Assembly: GCA_023249695.1 (NCBI GenBank) | Contig: JAHFCD010000085.1 | Location: forward strand, 2,315 to 7,804 | Reading direction: 5' to 3' | From: Elusimicrobiota bacterium | GTDB taxonomy: Bacteria > Elusimicrobiota > Elusimicrobia > UBA1565 > UBA9628 | DNA length: 5,490 nucleotides | Shown here: one piece after another, positions 1 to 5,481 of the stretch | Layout: each line of letters starts with the position of its first letter | Numbering within the stretch: the first letter of the stretch is position 1 | Notes under the pieces: model-generated | Told to the model about the DNA's origin: nothing | Databases searched by the model: none | Seen by the model: only the letters and a program-made list of their open reading frames with translations | Translations under genes and position numbers: made by a program

Positions 1-73
1 CCCCGCCGCCGAACCGGGCTTGGCCGGCCTCCTCCGCCGCGAAACCTTGACGCGACCCGACCCCCCGGCCGCC

Positions 74-2287
74 ATGGTCCGCGGGCTGACGGCCGCGTGC
101 GTGCTCGCCTTGTTCGCCGGCTCCGCCGGGCGGACGGCGCTCGGCTCGTTCACGGCGCTGACTCCCGATCCGGCCGACGACAGCGCCGTCTTCTGGACCG
201 AATCGGCCTTCCAGTATCGCTACGCGCGGATGGCCGCGCGCGGCGAAGAAATCCCCGCGCTCGACGTCCGGGCCCAGCATCCCGAAGGCGTCGAGCCGCG
301 GCGGGAGTACACCTTGCTCATGGAGCGGGCCGCGGGCGCGTCCTACCGCCTCGTCCGTAAGGCCGCGCCGATCCCGTTCCACTTCTTCATCATCCTCTTT
401 TCCGCCCTCGTCTCGAGCCTCGCGGTCCCGGCGTTCTTTATCGCCGCGTCGACGGTCTCGCGTTCGCGTCTCTCGGCGCTGCTGGCGACGGGCGTCTACG
501 CGGCGAATCCGGCGTCGTGGTCCCGCTTCGTCGGAACCTTCGTCTATGAGGGCTTCGCGCTGCCCTGGCTGATTCTCGGCGCGGCGGGGCTCCTCGCCGC
601 GCTCGATGAGGAGCGCGACGGACGCTCGCGCCGGTACACGGCCTGCGCGGCGGGCGCGTCGCTCGCCGTCGCGCTCGCCGGCTGGCATTTCAGCCGCTTC
701 GTCCTGCTCGTGCTCGTCGTCGCGCTCGCGGCGCGCTGCGCCGCGCGCTTCCGAGACCGCAAAGCGTGCGACGCCGCCGCCGAGGCTCGCGCCGTCGTCG
801 CGGCGATCGCGCTCGTCGCCGGCATCGCCTTGCCCGTGCTGCGCGCGAGCCGGCTCGCCGTCTCGGCGCCGATGATCGCGGCCTACGCCCTCCTCCTCGC
901 GCACGCCGCCCGGATCCGCTGGAACCTCTCCCTCGTCCGCTGGGCCGCGGCGGCGGCGCTCGCCGCCGCCGCGGGTCTTCTCCTGGGCCGTCTCGGGAGC
1001 CCCGAAACTTACGGCCACGTGACGGCGCTCTTCGGCGCGAAGCTCGCCAACCTGCTCGTCAAGCCGGCCGACCCCTCGCGGCTGACCGAGGCGGCGCGCC
1101 TGCTTTGGCTGCCCCCGTTCGAGTCGCCGCGCGCGGCGGACGCGCTGTTCGTCTTTCTTCCCCTCGCGCCGCTGTTCCTGGTCCCGCTCGCCGACCGAAC
1201 GAGGAAGACGAGCGACCCGTTCCTCCGGGTCTGCGCGGCCGCCTTCACCGTCGGGGCGATCATGGTAAGCCGCCTGCTGGGGCTCGCGGTGCTCTTCCTG
1301 AGCCTGGACGCGCTCGCGCGGCTCGACGGGATGCGCCGGCGCGGGCTCGCCGCCGCCGCCCTCGTCGCCGCGCTGGCGCTCGCGAACGCGAATCTCTTCG
1401 CTCCGCCCGACCGCGCGAAGCTCTTCGGGGACGCGGTCCGGCGCCGCGCGATGCTCGCCTGGGTCCGGTCCCACACGAGGCCCGACGACGCCTTCGCGTC
1501 GAACTTCGCCGTCGCCTCCTCGATCCTCGCGTTCGCGGACCGTCCCGTCTTGCTGAACCCGAAGTTCGAGACCGAGTCGACACGGCGCAAGGCGGCGGAG
1601 TATCTCGCGGCGCTGACCGGCCGTGACGAGGACCTGCTCGCGTACTGCGAACGCTACGGCGCGCGCTATCTCCTCTACGAGAGCGCGTTCGTGCTCGACG
1701 ACTCCCTCGAGAGCATGCGCTACGCCGCGAACGCGATGACCTTATCCCCCGCCTCCGCGGCCTATCGCCTCCACTTCGAGCCGGGCGCGTTCCACGGCCT
1801 GCGCCTCGTCTACGAGGACGGCGACTACCGGATCTTCCGCGTGCTGCGGCCCGGCGACGACGGGAAGGCGCAGGGTTTCCGGCCGCGCCGGGACCCCGTC
1901 TACGACCTGCGCGAGTTCGTCCCCGAACGCCGGGCCCTCGTCCCCGGAGACGCCCGCCCGTTGGTCGCGCGCCTCACGCGCCGCCGCGGCCTCGTCGCGT
2001 CGGCTTACGACCTCGACCGGGCCGCGAAATCCGACCGTGCTGAGGAGCCGCTGCGCGCCGTCCTGACGGACTTCCCGGACGACGCCGAGACCTGGACGGA
2101 CCTCGCGATCCTTCGCTCCCGCGCGGGAGACGCGCCGGGAACGCTCCTGGCGCTGGAACGCGCGGTCGGCGTGGACCCCGACGACCTCCGGGCGCATCGC
2201 CTGCTCGCCGAGTCGTATCTCGGGGCCGGCCGGAAGGCGGCGGCGGCGCGAATCCTCGCGCGCGTTTCCGAATTGGACCCGCGCTGA
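74..2287 (+). CDS. STT3/PglB-like membrane glycosyltransferase with C-terminal TPR repeats (5' end uncertain)
   Basis: This is probably an integral-membrane glycosyltransferase of the oligosaccharyltransferase (STT3/PglB/AglB) type, which would move a lipid-linked glycan to an acceptor on the outer face of the membrane. From the ATG at 74 the protein has 737 residues. A hydrophobic segment at about 5-25 is followed by an acidic extracytoplasmic loop with E43 and the motif IPALDVRAQHPEG (60-72). This resembles the first STT3 loop, where a carboxylate binds metal. Many Ala/Leu/Val-rich helices then run from about 100 to 450. A soluble part follows, with DDAFASNF (471-478) and GARYLLYES (529-537), the usual layout of the STT3 C-terminal domain. 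Two TPR units end the protein (about 670-703 and 704-737). I see no clear WWDYG-type motif, so another GT-C enzyme is possible. No Shine-Dalgarno sequence precedes ATG 74. The frame is open to the left edge of the window and has a TTG at 20, so the start is a choice, not a certainty. Confidence 0.62.
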   Translation: MVRGLTAACVLALFAGSAGRTALGSFTALTPDPADDSAVFWTESAFQYRYARMAARGEEIPALDVRAQHPEGVEPRREYTLLMERAAGASYRLVRKAAPIPFHFFIILFSALVSSLAVPAFFIAASTVSRSRLSALLATGVYAANPASWSRFVGTFVYEGFALPWLILGAAGLLAALDEERDGRSRRYTACAAGASLAVALAGWHFSRFVLLVLVVALAARCAARFRDRKACDAAAEARAVVAAIALVAGIALPVLRASRLAVSAPMIAAYALLLAHAARIRWNLSLVRWAAAAALAAAAGLLLGRLGSPETYGHVTALFGAKLANLLVKPADPSRLTEAARLLWLPPFESPRAADALFVFLPLAPLFLVPLADRTRKTSDPFLRVCAAAFTVGAIMVSRLLGLAVLFLSLDALARLDGMRRRGLAAAALVAALALANANLFAPPDRAKLFGDAVRRRAMLAWVRSHTRPDDAFASNFAVASSILAFADRPVLLNPKFETESTRRKAAEYLAALTGRDEDLLAYCERYGARYLLYESAFVLDDSLESMRYAANAMTLSPASAAYRLHFEPGAFHGLRLVYEDGDYRIFRVLRPGDDGKAQGFRPRRDPVYDLREFVPERRALVPGDARPLVARLTRRRGLVASAYDLDRAAKSDRAEEPLRAVLTDFPDDAETWTDLAILRSRAGDAPGTLLALERAVGVDPDDLRAHRLLAESYLGAGRKAAAARILARVSELDPR

Positions 2288-2289
2288 CT

Positions 2290-2310
2290 CCGGGAAATCG
2301 CTTTTTCCGG
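2290..2310 (+). terminator. Hairpin directly after the STT3-like gene, possible terminator
   Basis: The arms CCGGGAAA and TTTTCCGG pair over 8 bp (one G-T wobble) around a 5-nt loop, starting 2 nt after the stop codon. The T run lies inside the 3' arm and is not followed by a free T tract, so it is not a classical intrinsic terminator. It may instead protect the 3' end of the message. Confidence 0.35.
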
Positions 2311-2363
2311 GCCGTTCGCGCGCCGGGATTCGCCGTGACCTTGTCCGAGGAACTTCCCAGCTT

Positions 2364-2402
2364 GATTACCGCTGATTACGGTTAATTCCCCGAAATTGAC
2401 CG
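2364..2402. repeat. Helically phased GATTAC direct repeat next to a 9-bp dyad
   Basis: GATTAC occurs at 2364-2369 and again at 2374-2379, exactly 10 bp apart, about one helical turn. It runs directly into a dyad whose arms CGGTTAATT (2379-2387) and AATTGACCG (2394-2402) pair over 9 bp with one T-G mismatch, around a 6-nt loop. There is no T tract after it. It lies about 105 bp upstream of the -10 box at 2508, so it could be a regulator site for the next operon or a remnant 3' structure. No protein binding can be shown from sequence. The rest of 2311-2507 holds no ORF I can support. Confidence 0.3.
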
Positions 2403-2484
2403 GAACCGCACACTCAACCACCCATTTCTTCATTGACTAAAATCGGCTGAGAATGCTCCAAAGCGGACAGAATTTCAGCTGCTC

Positions 2485-2513
2485 TGGAAGCGCTGGCGGA
2501 TTCGAGCTATACT
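2485..2513 (+). promoter_or_regulatory. Sigma70-like promoter giving a leaderless start for the 47-aa ORF
   Basis: TATACT at 2508-2513 is one mismatch from the TATAAT consensus. The hexamer 17 bp upstream is TGGAAG (2485-2490), a poor -35. Only 6 nt separate the -10 box from the ATG at 2520, so the expected transcription start falls on or next to that ATG and the message would lack a 5' leader. Confidence 0.55.
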
Positions 2514-2519
2514 AGAATC

Positions 2520-2663
2520 ATGAAGCGTCGCTCCCGCCGCCTAGCCGCCCTGGCCCGCCGTATCACTCGTCGACCCTACAACAAGCCGGGCACGGACAAG
2601 ACCTTTGTCCACATCGCCGCGCATCAGCACTACCTGTACTGGAAAGCCGTACGCGGCTCATGA
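2520..2663 (+). CDS. Basic 47-residue protein upstream of and overlapping the nucleotidyltransferase gene
   Basis: The ORF opens at ATG 2520 and ends at TGA 2661-2663. I do not recognise the family. The first 18 residues are strongly basic (it starts MKRRSRRLAALARRITRR), followed by a less biased segment rich in His, Tyr and Trp (FVHIAAHQHYLYWKAVR) that looks like ordinary protein. A good -10 box lies 6 nt before the ATG, with no room for a ribosome-binding site. The stop overlaps the next start as ATGA, so the two genes should be translationally coupled. A small first gene coupled to a nucleotidyltransferase recalls the antitoxin position in toxin-antitoxin pairs, but no HTH, HEPN or ribbon-helix-helix fold is evident. 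An RNA-binding partner, or a leader ORF that only drives translation of the next gene, are alternatives. The coupling and promoter argue for a real gene. Confidence 0.55.
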   Translation: MKRRSRRLAALARRITRRPYNKPGTDKTFVHIAAHQHYLYWKAVRGS

Positions 2664-3184
2664 GCCGCTCCGGCCATCTCCAAGTCCTCGCGGCCCTAAA
2701 CGCGTCCGGAGTAGACTACCTTCTCGTCGGCGCGTTGGCGTTGGGCCATTATGCCCCGGACGCGGCCTCGTTCTACGTGACCGCCGACTGCGATCTTCTG
2801 GTCCGCCCCACGGCCGCAAACCTGCGCAAGGCGCTGCGCGTGCTCGTTCGCTGCGCCTACCGCCTTACGGCGGGCGGCGAACCTCTGGTTCACATCGACT
2901 CGTTGGTCCTGAAACGGCTTCTGGAACGCCGCATCGCCGTCCGCTCGGACAGCGCGACAGGCATGCCCATCGACGTTCTCGTCGATGCCATCGGATATTC
3001 TTACGCGCAATGGCGCCGCACCCGAAAAGTCTTCAAGGTCGAAGGCGTGCGCGTGCCGTGCGCTGGCCTGGAACAGGTCCTGGAGTCCAAACGTCTGGCG
3101 GGCCGGGACAAAGATAAGAAGCTCCTCGCCCTCTATGAGACCGCCTATAAGCCGCTTCTTCAGCGGCGGCGAAAAAAGAAGTAG
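2660..3184 (+). CDS. Minimal nucleotidyltransferase (MNT/AbiEii/DUF6036-like)
   Basis: This 174-residue protein has the pol-beta-type minimal nucleotidyltransferase layout. GVDYLLVGALALGHY (17-31) matches the strand-turn-helix with the hG[G/S] signature. TADCDLLVRP (41-50) supplies the two metal-binding Asp residues, D43 and D45. PIDVL (103-107) gives a likely third carboxylate, D105. The C-terminal part, with EGVRVP (128-133), then LEQVLESKRLAGRDKD (137-152), is typical of stand-alone bacterial family members. Such enzymes transfer NMP groups to proteins or RNA, and several are toxin or antitoxin components. Here the second signature residue is Ala (G24-A25) instead of Gly or Ser, which may change activity. 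The protein ends in a basic tail, QRRRKKK. It starts inside the stop of the 47-residue gene (ATGA), so it is probably translated by coupling. The family call is firm, but substrate and role are unknown. Confidence 0.85.
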   Translation: MSRSGHLQVLAALNASGVDYLLVGALALGHYAPDAASFYVTADCDLLVRPTAANLRKALRVLVRCAYRLTAGGEPLVHIDSLVLKRLLERRIAVRSDSATGMPIDVLVDAIGYSYAQWRRTRKVFKVEGVRVPCAGLEQVLESKRLAGRDKDKKLLALYETAYKPLLQRRRKKK

Positions 3185-3251
3185 AAGTCGACGGTAAACC
3201 CTGACATTTTGAGCTTCCGCAGAGCATGACCCCGTCGAACCCGAGTCTTAG

Positions 3252-3291
3252 ACCCATCGAGGAAAACGGGCAATAAACCGATCTGGGTTTT
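3252..3291 (+). terminator. Weak terminator candidate after the nucleotidyltransferase gene
   Basis: ACCCA (3252-3256) plus TCG (3257-3259) can pair with CGA (3279-3281) and TGGGT (3284-3288), with a 2-nt bulge and a 19-nt loop. TTT follows. The stem is short and the loop long, so this is tentative. No other terminator is visible between 3185 and 3374. Confidence 0.25.
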
Positions 3292-3331
3292 CGAAAAATT
3301 ATCCTGCCAAACACCCCTCGCTGTCCACACC

Positions 3332-3342
3332 TATGCTAAAAT
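3332..3342 (+). promoter_or_regulatory. Probable -10 region of the tRNA-Ser gene
   Basis: Two overlapping -10-like boxes, TATGCT (3332-3337) and TAAAAT (3337-3342), lie 33-38 nt before the mature tRNA 5' end in an AT-richer stretch. No convincing -35 is seen at 16-18 bp spacing. A short RNase P-cleaved leader of about 25 nt would result. Confidence 0.4.
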
Positions 3343-3374
3343 GTTTCATCAACCGCTAACAAATTTCGTTTTCA

Positions 3375-3464
3375 GGAAGGGTGACCGAGCGGTTGAAGGT
3401 AGCAGTCTCGAAAACTGCCAAGGGGGCAACTCCTTCGAGGGTTCGAATCCCTCCCCTTCCGCCA
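3375..3464 (+). tRNA. tRNA-Ser(CGA)
   Basis: The cloverleaf folds fully. The acceptor stem is GGAAGGG/CCCTTCC (3375-3381 with 3454-3460), followed by discriminator G3461 and an encoded CCA (3462-3464). The anticodon stem GCAGT/ACTGC encloses the loop CTCGAAA with anticodon CGA at 3409-3411, which reads the codon UCG. The T arm is GAGGG-TTCGAAT-CCCTC. An 18-nt variable region (3419-3436) forms the long arm expected of class II serine tRNAs. At 90 nt including CCA it has normal length and no defect. The next coding region begins 10 nt after the CCA, so the tRNA and that gene are probably on one transcript. Confidence 0.97.
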
Positions 3465-3474
3465 TTTTTCAACT

Positions 3475-3888
<414 letters not shown>

Positions 3889-3906
3889 CGAATTCAACGA
3901 ATTCAC
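3889..3906 (+). repeat. Two-copy 9-bp tandem repeat between the SEC-C and membrane protein genes
   Basis: CGAATTCAA (3889-3897) is followed directly by CGAATTCAC (3898-3906), 8 of 9 identical. It lies in the 30-nt gap right after the SEC-C stop codon. It may simply reflect slippage; no function is apparent. Confidence 0.4.
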
Positions 3907-3918
3907 TGGCCTGACACC

Positions 3919-4326
3919 ATGCTGATTCATCTCGAACGGACTTTGCTGCTGGCGTGCGTCGGCGTGGCGGCGGAGGTGGTCTTCACCGCGGTCCTGTCGG
4001 AGAAGCGCGATCGGCGGTTGCTCGGCTACTCGTATGTTTGGATGTTCACGATCTACGCGCTTCTCTACCCGGGCTTTCGACTCCTCGCGCCCGTCATGGG
4101 CGGATGGGCGTGGCCGCTGCGCGCCGCGGCTTACGCGGCCCTGATCATGGTCTTCGAGATGCTGACCGGGCTCGCGCTGCGCGCGGCGGTCGGTGAGGCT
4201 CCGTGGGAATCGGAGTACCGCGGCAAAAGGTGGGCCGTCCTGGATCTCGTGCGCCTGGACTTCTTTCCGGCGTGGGCGCTGGGTTCGCTCGTGTTCGAAC
4301 GCGCCTACCGGCTCATCGCCGGTTAA
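3919..4326 (+). CDS. Small four-helix membrane protein, PF06541-like
   Basis: The 135-residue product has four likely membrane segments, at about 6-26, 37-58, 64-88 and 114-133. The pattern resembles the family named putative ABC-transporter type IV (PF06541). It has an early helix ending in a short basic loop (SEKRDRR), then YSYVWMFTIYALLYP (37-51). Next comes an E..TG motif (EMLTG, 80-84), and W96 with Y100 before a last helix led by LVRLDFFPAW (110-119). Despite that family name no ABC ATPase is nearby and transport has not been shown. It starts 30 nt after the SEC-C gene, so it probably shares its transcript. No clear Shine-Dalgarno sequence precedes the ATG. Its TAA overlaps the stop codon of the convergent gene. 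That it is a membrane protein is near certain; the family is a moderate call. Confidence 0.75.
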   Translation: MLIHLERTLLLACVGVAAEVVFTAVLSEKRDRRLLGYSYVWMFTIYALLYPGFRLLAPVMGGWAWPLRAAAYAALIMVFEMLTGLALRAAVGEAPWESEYRGKRWAVLDLVRLDFFPAWALGSLVFERAYRLIAG

Positions 4327-4772
4327 GCCTCGAGGACTTGGAGCTGCAGGCGCCGGTTGAGGGCCTCGGCGCGCTCTTTGATGACGTCGAGCTCGGTCTC
4401 GAGGGTGTGGTCCAGCCAGCGGCGGACCAGCGGGCGAAGGGGGCGGAGGAAAAGGGGCAGCTCGTATTCTTCGTCGTGCTCGAGCATCGTGCCGCCGTTG
4501 ACGGGGCGGATCATCATGCGGCATTCCATCCGCTTGAGCGGGCCGGAGAGCATCACGCCGTGGTAGCCGCCGTCCGGCGCGAACTGGAAGCTGAAAGTGC
4601 CGTGCCACGGCATCCCGAAAAAGCGGCCGCGCGCCTCCGCCGATTCTCCGGCGGGCGAGATCGCGATGGAATCCACCTTGGATTCGTAATGAGCGATCTC
4701 GGAGAGATCCCGCAGGTAGCTGCGGACCGACTCGTGGGGAGCGCTGATCAGAATGCGGCGGTTGACGTTCAA
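4323..4772 (-). CDS. SRPBCC/START-like (polyketide cyclase type) protein
   Basis: The 149-residue protein has the SRPBCC helix-grip layout. It opens with a strand and helix, VNRRILISAPHESVRSYLRD (3-22). Alternating strands with Gly/Pro turns follow (FFGMPWHGTFSFQF, then GYHGVMLSGP and GGTMLEHDEEYELP). A long amphipathic C-terminal helix begins near VRRWLDHTLETELDVIKERA. Members bind hydrophobic ligands or help quinone and lipid metabolism; nothing here names the ligand. The start chosen is TTG at 4772-4770, because AGGA lies 6 nt upstream of it and homologous folds begin here. An ATG further upstream in frame at 4841 lies inside tRNA-Gly and is unlikely. The gene follows tRNA-Gly by 25 nt on the same strand and probably shares its promoter. 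Its TAA overlaps that of the convergent membrane protein gene. Confidence 0.8.
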   Translation of the reverse strand: MNVNRRILISAPHESVRSYLRDLSEIAHYESKVDSIAISPAGESAEARGRFFGMPWHGTFSFQFAPDGGYHGVMLSGPLKRMECRMMIRPVNGGTMLEHDEEYELPLFLRPLRPLVRRWLDHTLETELDVIKERAEALNRRLQLQVLEA

Positions 4773-4778
4773 CTGTAA

Positions 4779-4782
4779 TCCT
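4779..4782 (-). promoter_or_regulatory. Shine-Dalgarno site that decides the TTG start of the SRPBCC gene
   Basis: On the minus strand AGGA (within TTCAGGATT) stands 6 nt before the TTG at 4772. It is the clearest ribosome-binding site in the window and supports TTG over the upstream ATG located within the tRNA. Confidence 0.65.
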
Positions 4783-4797
4783 GAAGGGAAGGAAGAT

Positions 4798-4871
4798 TGG
4801 AGCGGGCGAAGGGAATCGAACCCTCGTCTGATCCTTGGCAAGGACCCGTTCTACCATTGAACCACGCCCGC
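4798..4871 (-). tRNA. tRNA-Gly(GCC)
   Basis: Read on the minus strand, the acceptor stem GCGGGCG pairs with CGCCCGC, followed by discriminator T and an encoded CCA (TGG at 4798-4800 on the plus strand). The D arm is GTTC-AATGGTA-GAAC. The anticodon arm is GGTCC-TTGCCAA-GGATC with anticodon GCC at 4839-4837, reading GGC and GGU. The T arm is GAGGG-TTCGATT-CCCTT. The length of 74 nt with CCA is normal and all stems close. It lies upstream of, and probably on the same transcript as, the SRPBCC gene. Confidence 0.97.
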
Positions 4872-4882
4872 GGTTCCCGACC

Positions 4883-4911
4883 ATCTTAGCAAGAATTGAT
4901 AGAATCGGCAA
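4883..4911 (-). promoter_or_regulatory. Promoter of tRNA-Gly and the SRPBCC gene
   Basis: On the minus strand TTGCCG (4911-4906) and TAAGAT (4888-4883) are separated by exactly 17 bp, with 4/6 matches to TTGACA and 5/6 to TATAAT. Transcription would begin near 4876, about 5 nt before the mature tRNA. The spacer contains the -10 box of the opposing DUF2721 promoter. Confidence 0.65.
4900..4905 (+). promoter_or_regulatory. -10 box for a leaderless DUF2721 gene
   Basis: TAGAAT at 4900-4905 (5/6 to TATAAT) ends 7 nt before the GTG at 4913, so transcription would begin at or next to the start codon. No strong -35 is visible (CCGACC at 4877-4882 with 17-bp spacing). The box lies inside the spacer of the divergent tRNA-Gly promoter. 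Confidence 0.45.
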
Positions 4912-4912
4912 G

Positions 4913-5374
4913 GTGGGTATTCCAGAAGCCGACTCCGAGACGCTCGCGCGAGTGCTGCAGTTCGCGATCTCCCCCGCCGTGCTCGTCACGGCCGTGGGGC
5001 TTCTGCTGGGCCCCGCGACCAACCGCCTGGGCCGGGCGATCGACCGCTGCCGCTCGCTCGGGCGCGAGCTCGACAATCCCGCCGCCAAGAATATTCCGCA
5101 GCTGCGCGAGCAGCTCGTCATCACGGTCAAGCGCGCGCACTGGCTGCAGGGCTGCATCACCTTGTTCGGCACGAGCCTGTTCCTGTCGTGCCTGATGGTC
5201 TTCCTGCTCTTCCTCAAGATCCTGGCCGGCTGGCCCGTCGGCACCTTGGTCGTGGCCGTTTTCGCGCTCGACGTGGTGGCGCTGATGTCCGGCGTGGCCT
5301 ATTTCCTCCTCGACCTGTCGCTGGGCCTGCGCGCGCTGGGCATCGAGCTGGCGCCGCACCTGAAGGCGAACTAG
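4913..5374 (+). CDS. DUF2721 family membrane protein
   Basis: From GTG 4913 the product has 153 residues. The N-terminal signature is that of DUF2721 (PF11026): LQFAISPAVLVTAVGLLLG (about 15-33), then a loop with TNRLGRAIDR (36-45) and RSLGREL. Two more membrane segments follow after a charged loop (about residues 48-80), roughly at 82-106 and 109-133, and the last runs into LLDLSLGLRALGIEL. This makes three helices in the order usual for the family. The function of DUF2721 is unknown. The frame extends upstream to an ATG at 4835, but that would place 20 or so codons inside tRNA-Gly and its promoter, so the GTG next to a -10 box is preferred. An ATT at 4895 is a less likely alternative. The gene diverges from tRNA-Gly, and paired hairpins follow 58 nt after its stop. 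Confidence 0.85.
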   Translation: MGIPEADSETLARVLQFAISPAVLVTAVGLLLGPATNRLGRAIDRCRSLGRELDNPAAKNIPQLREQLVITVKRAHWLQGCITLFGTSLFLSCLMVFLLFLKILAGWPVGTLVVAVFALDVVALMSGVAYFLLDLSLGLRALGIELAPHLKAN

Positions 5375-5432
5375 GAGCCTGAGCAAGTAGTCGGGCGCTC
5401 AGCGCGGGAAACGGCATCGCCCCCCAACGGAA

Positions 5433-5457
5433 TGGCCGCCCCCGCGGGGGGCGGCCA
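5433..5457. terminator. Strong GC-rich hairpin, possible terminator of the DUF2721 gene
   Basis: TGGCCGCCCCC pairs perfectly with GGGGGCGGCCA over 11 bp around the 3-nt loop GCG. There is no T tract on either side, so termination, if any, would not follow the classical intrinsic type. It may act together with the second hairpin 1 nt away. Confidence 0.45.
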
Positions 5458-5458
5458 G

Positions 5459-5481
5459 GATCGTCGCCTTCGGCGACGATC
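5459..5481. terminator. Second perfect hairpin, tandem to the first
   Basis: GATCGTCGCC pairs perfectly with GGCGACGATC over 10 bp around the loop TTC. A TTCG follows but no run of T. Being palindromic it would fold in either strand's transcript, so it could serve genes on both sides of the window edge or be a dispersed palindromic repeat. Confidence 0.45.

Noticed and set aside
1..50. Possible end of an upstream gene in frame 3 with TGA at 48-50, just before ATG 74
   Set aside because: Only 15 codons are visible, which is not enough to claim a gene; it would fit ATG 74 as the next start.
20..73. TTG at 20 as the start of the STT3-like gene
   Set aside because: The added residues are Arg/Pro-rich, there is no ribosome-binding site, and ATG 74 sits just before the first membrane segment. 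It cannot be fully excluded because the frame is open to the window edge.
766..1626. Plus-strand 286-codon frame and the minus-strand 193-codon frame at 1009-1590
   Set aside because: Both are Arg- and Ala-rich shadows of the STT3-like gene with no recognisable domain.
2005..2433. Minus-strand 142-codon frame beginning in the 2311-2507 spacer
   Set aside because: Most of it is antisense to the TPR-coding part; it has no ribosome-binding site and its product becomes Arg/Ser-rich low complexity.
3151..3167. Hairpin GCCGCT-TCTTC-AGCGGC near the end of the nucleotidyltransferase gene
   Set aside because: It lies inside coding sequence and is followed by an A run, not a T run, on the plus strand, so it cannot be an intrinsic terminator.
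3235..3242. TCGAACCC, the reverse complement of part of the tRNA-Ser T arm, as an attachment-site remnant
   Set aside because: Eight bases are within chance, the orientation is inverted, and there is no integrase gene or longer repeat of the tRNA end.
4835..4912. Upstream ATG 4835 as the DUF2721 start
   Set aside because: It would encode the N-terminus from tRNA-Gly and its promoter; the family signature begins after GTG 4913.
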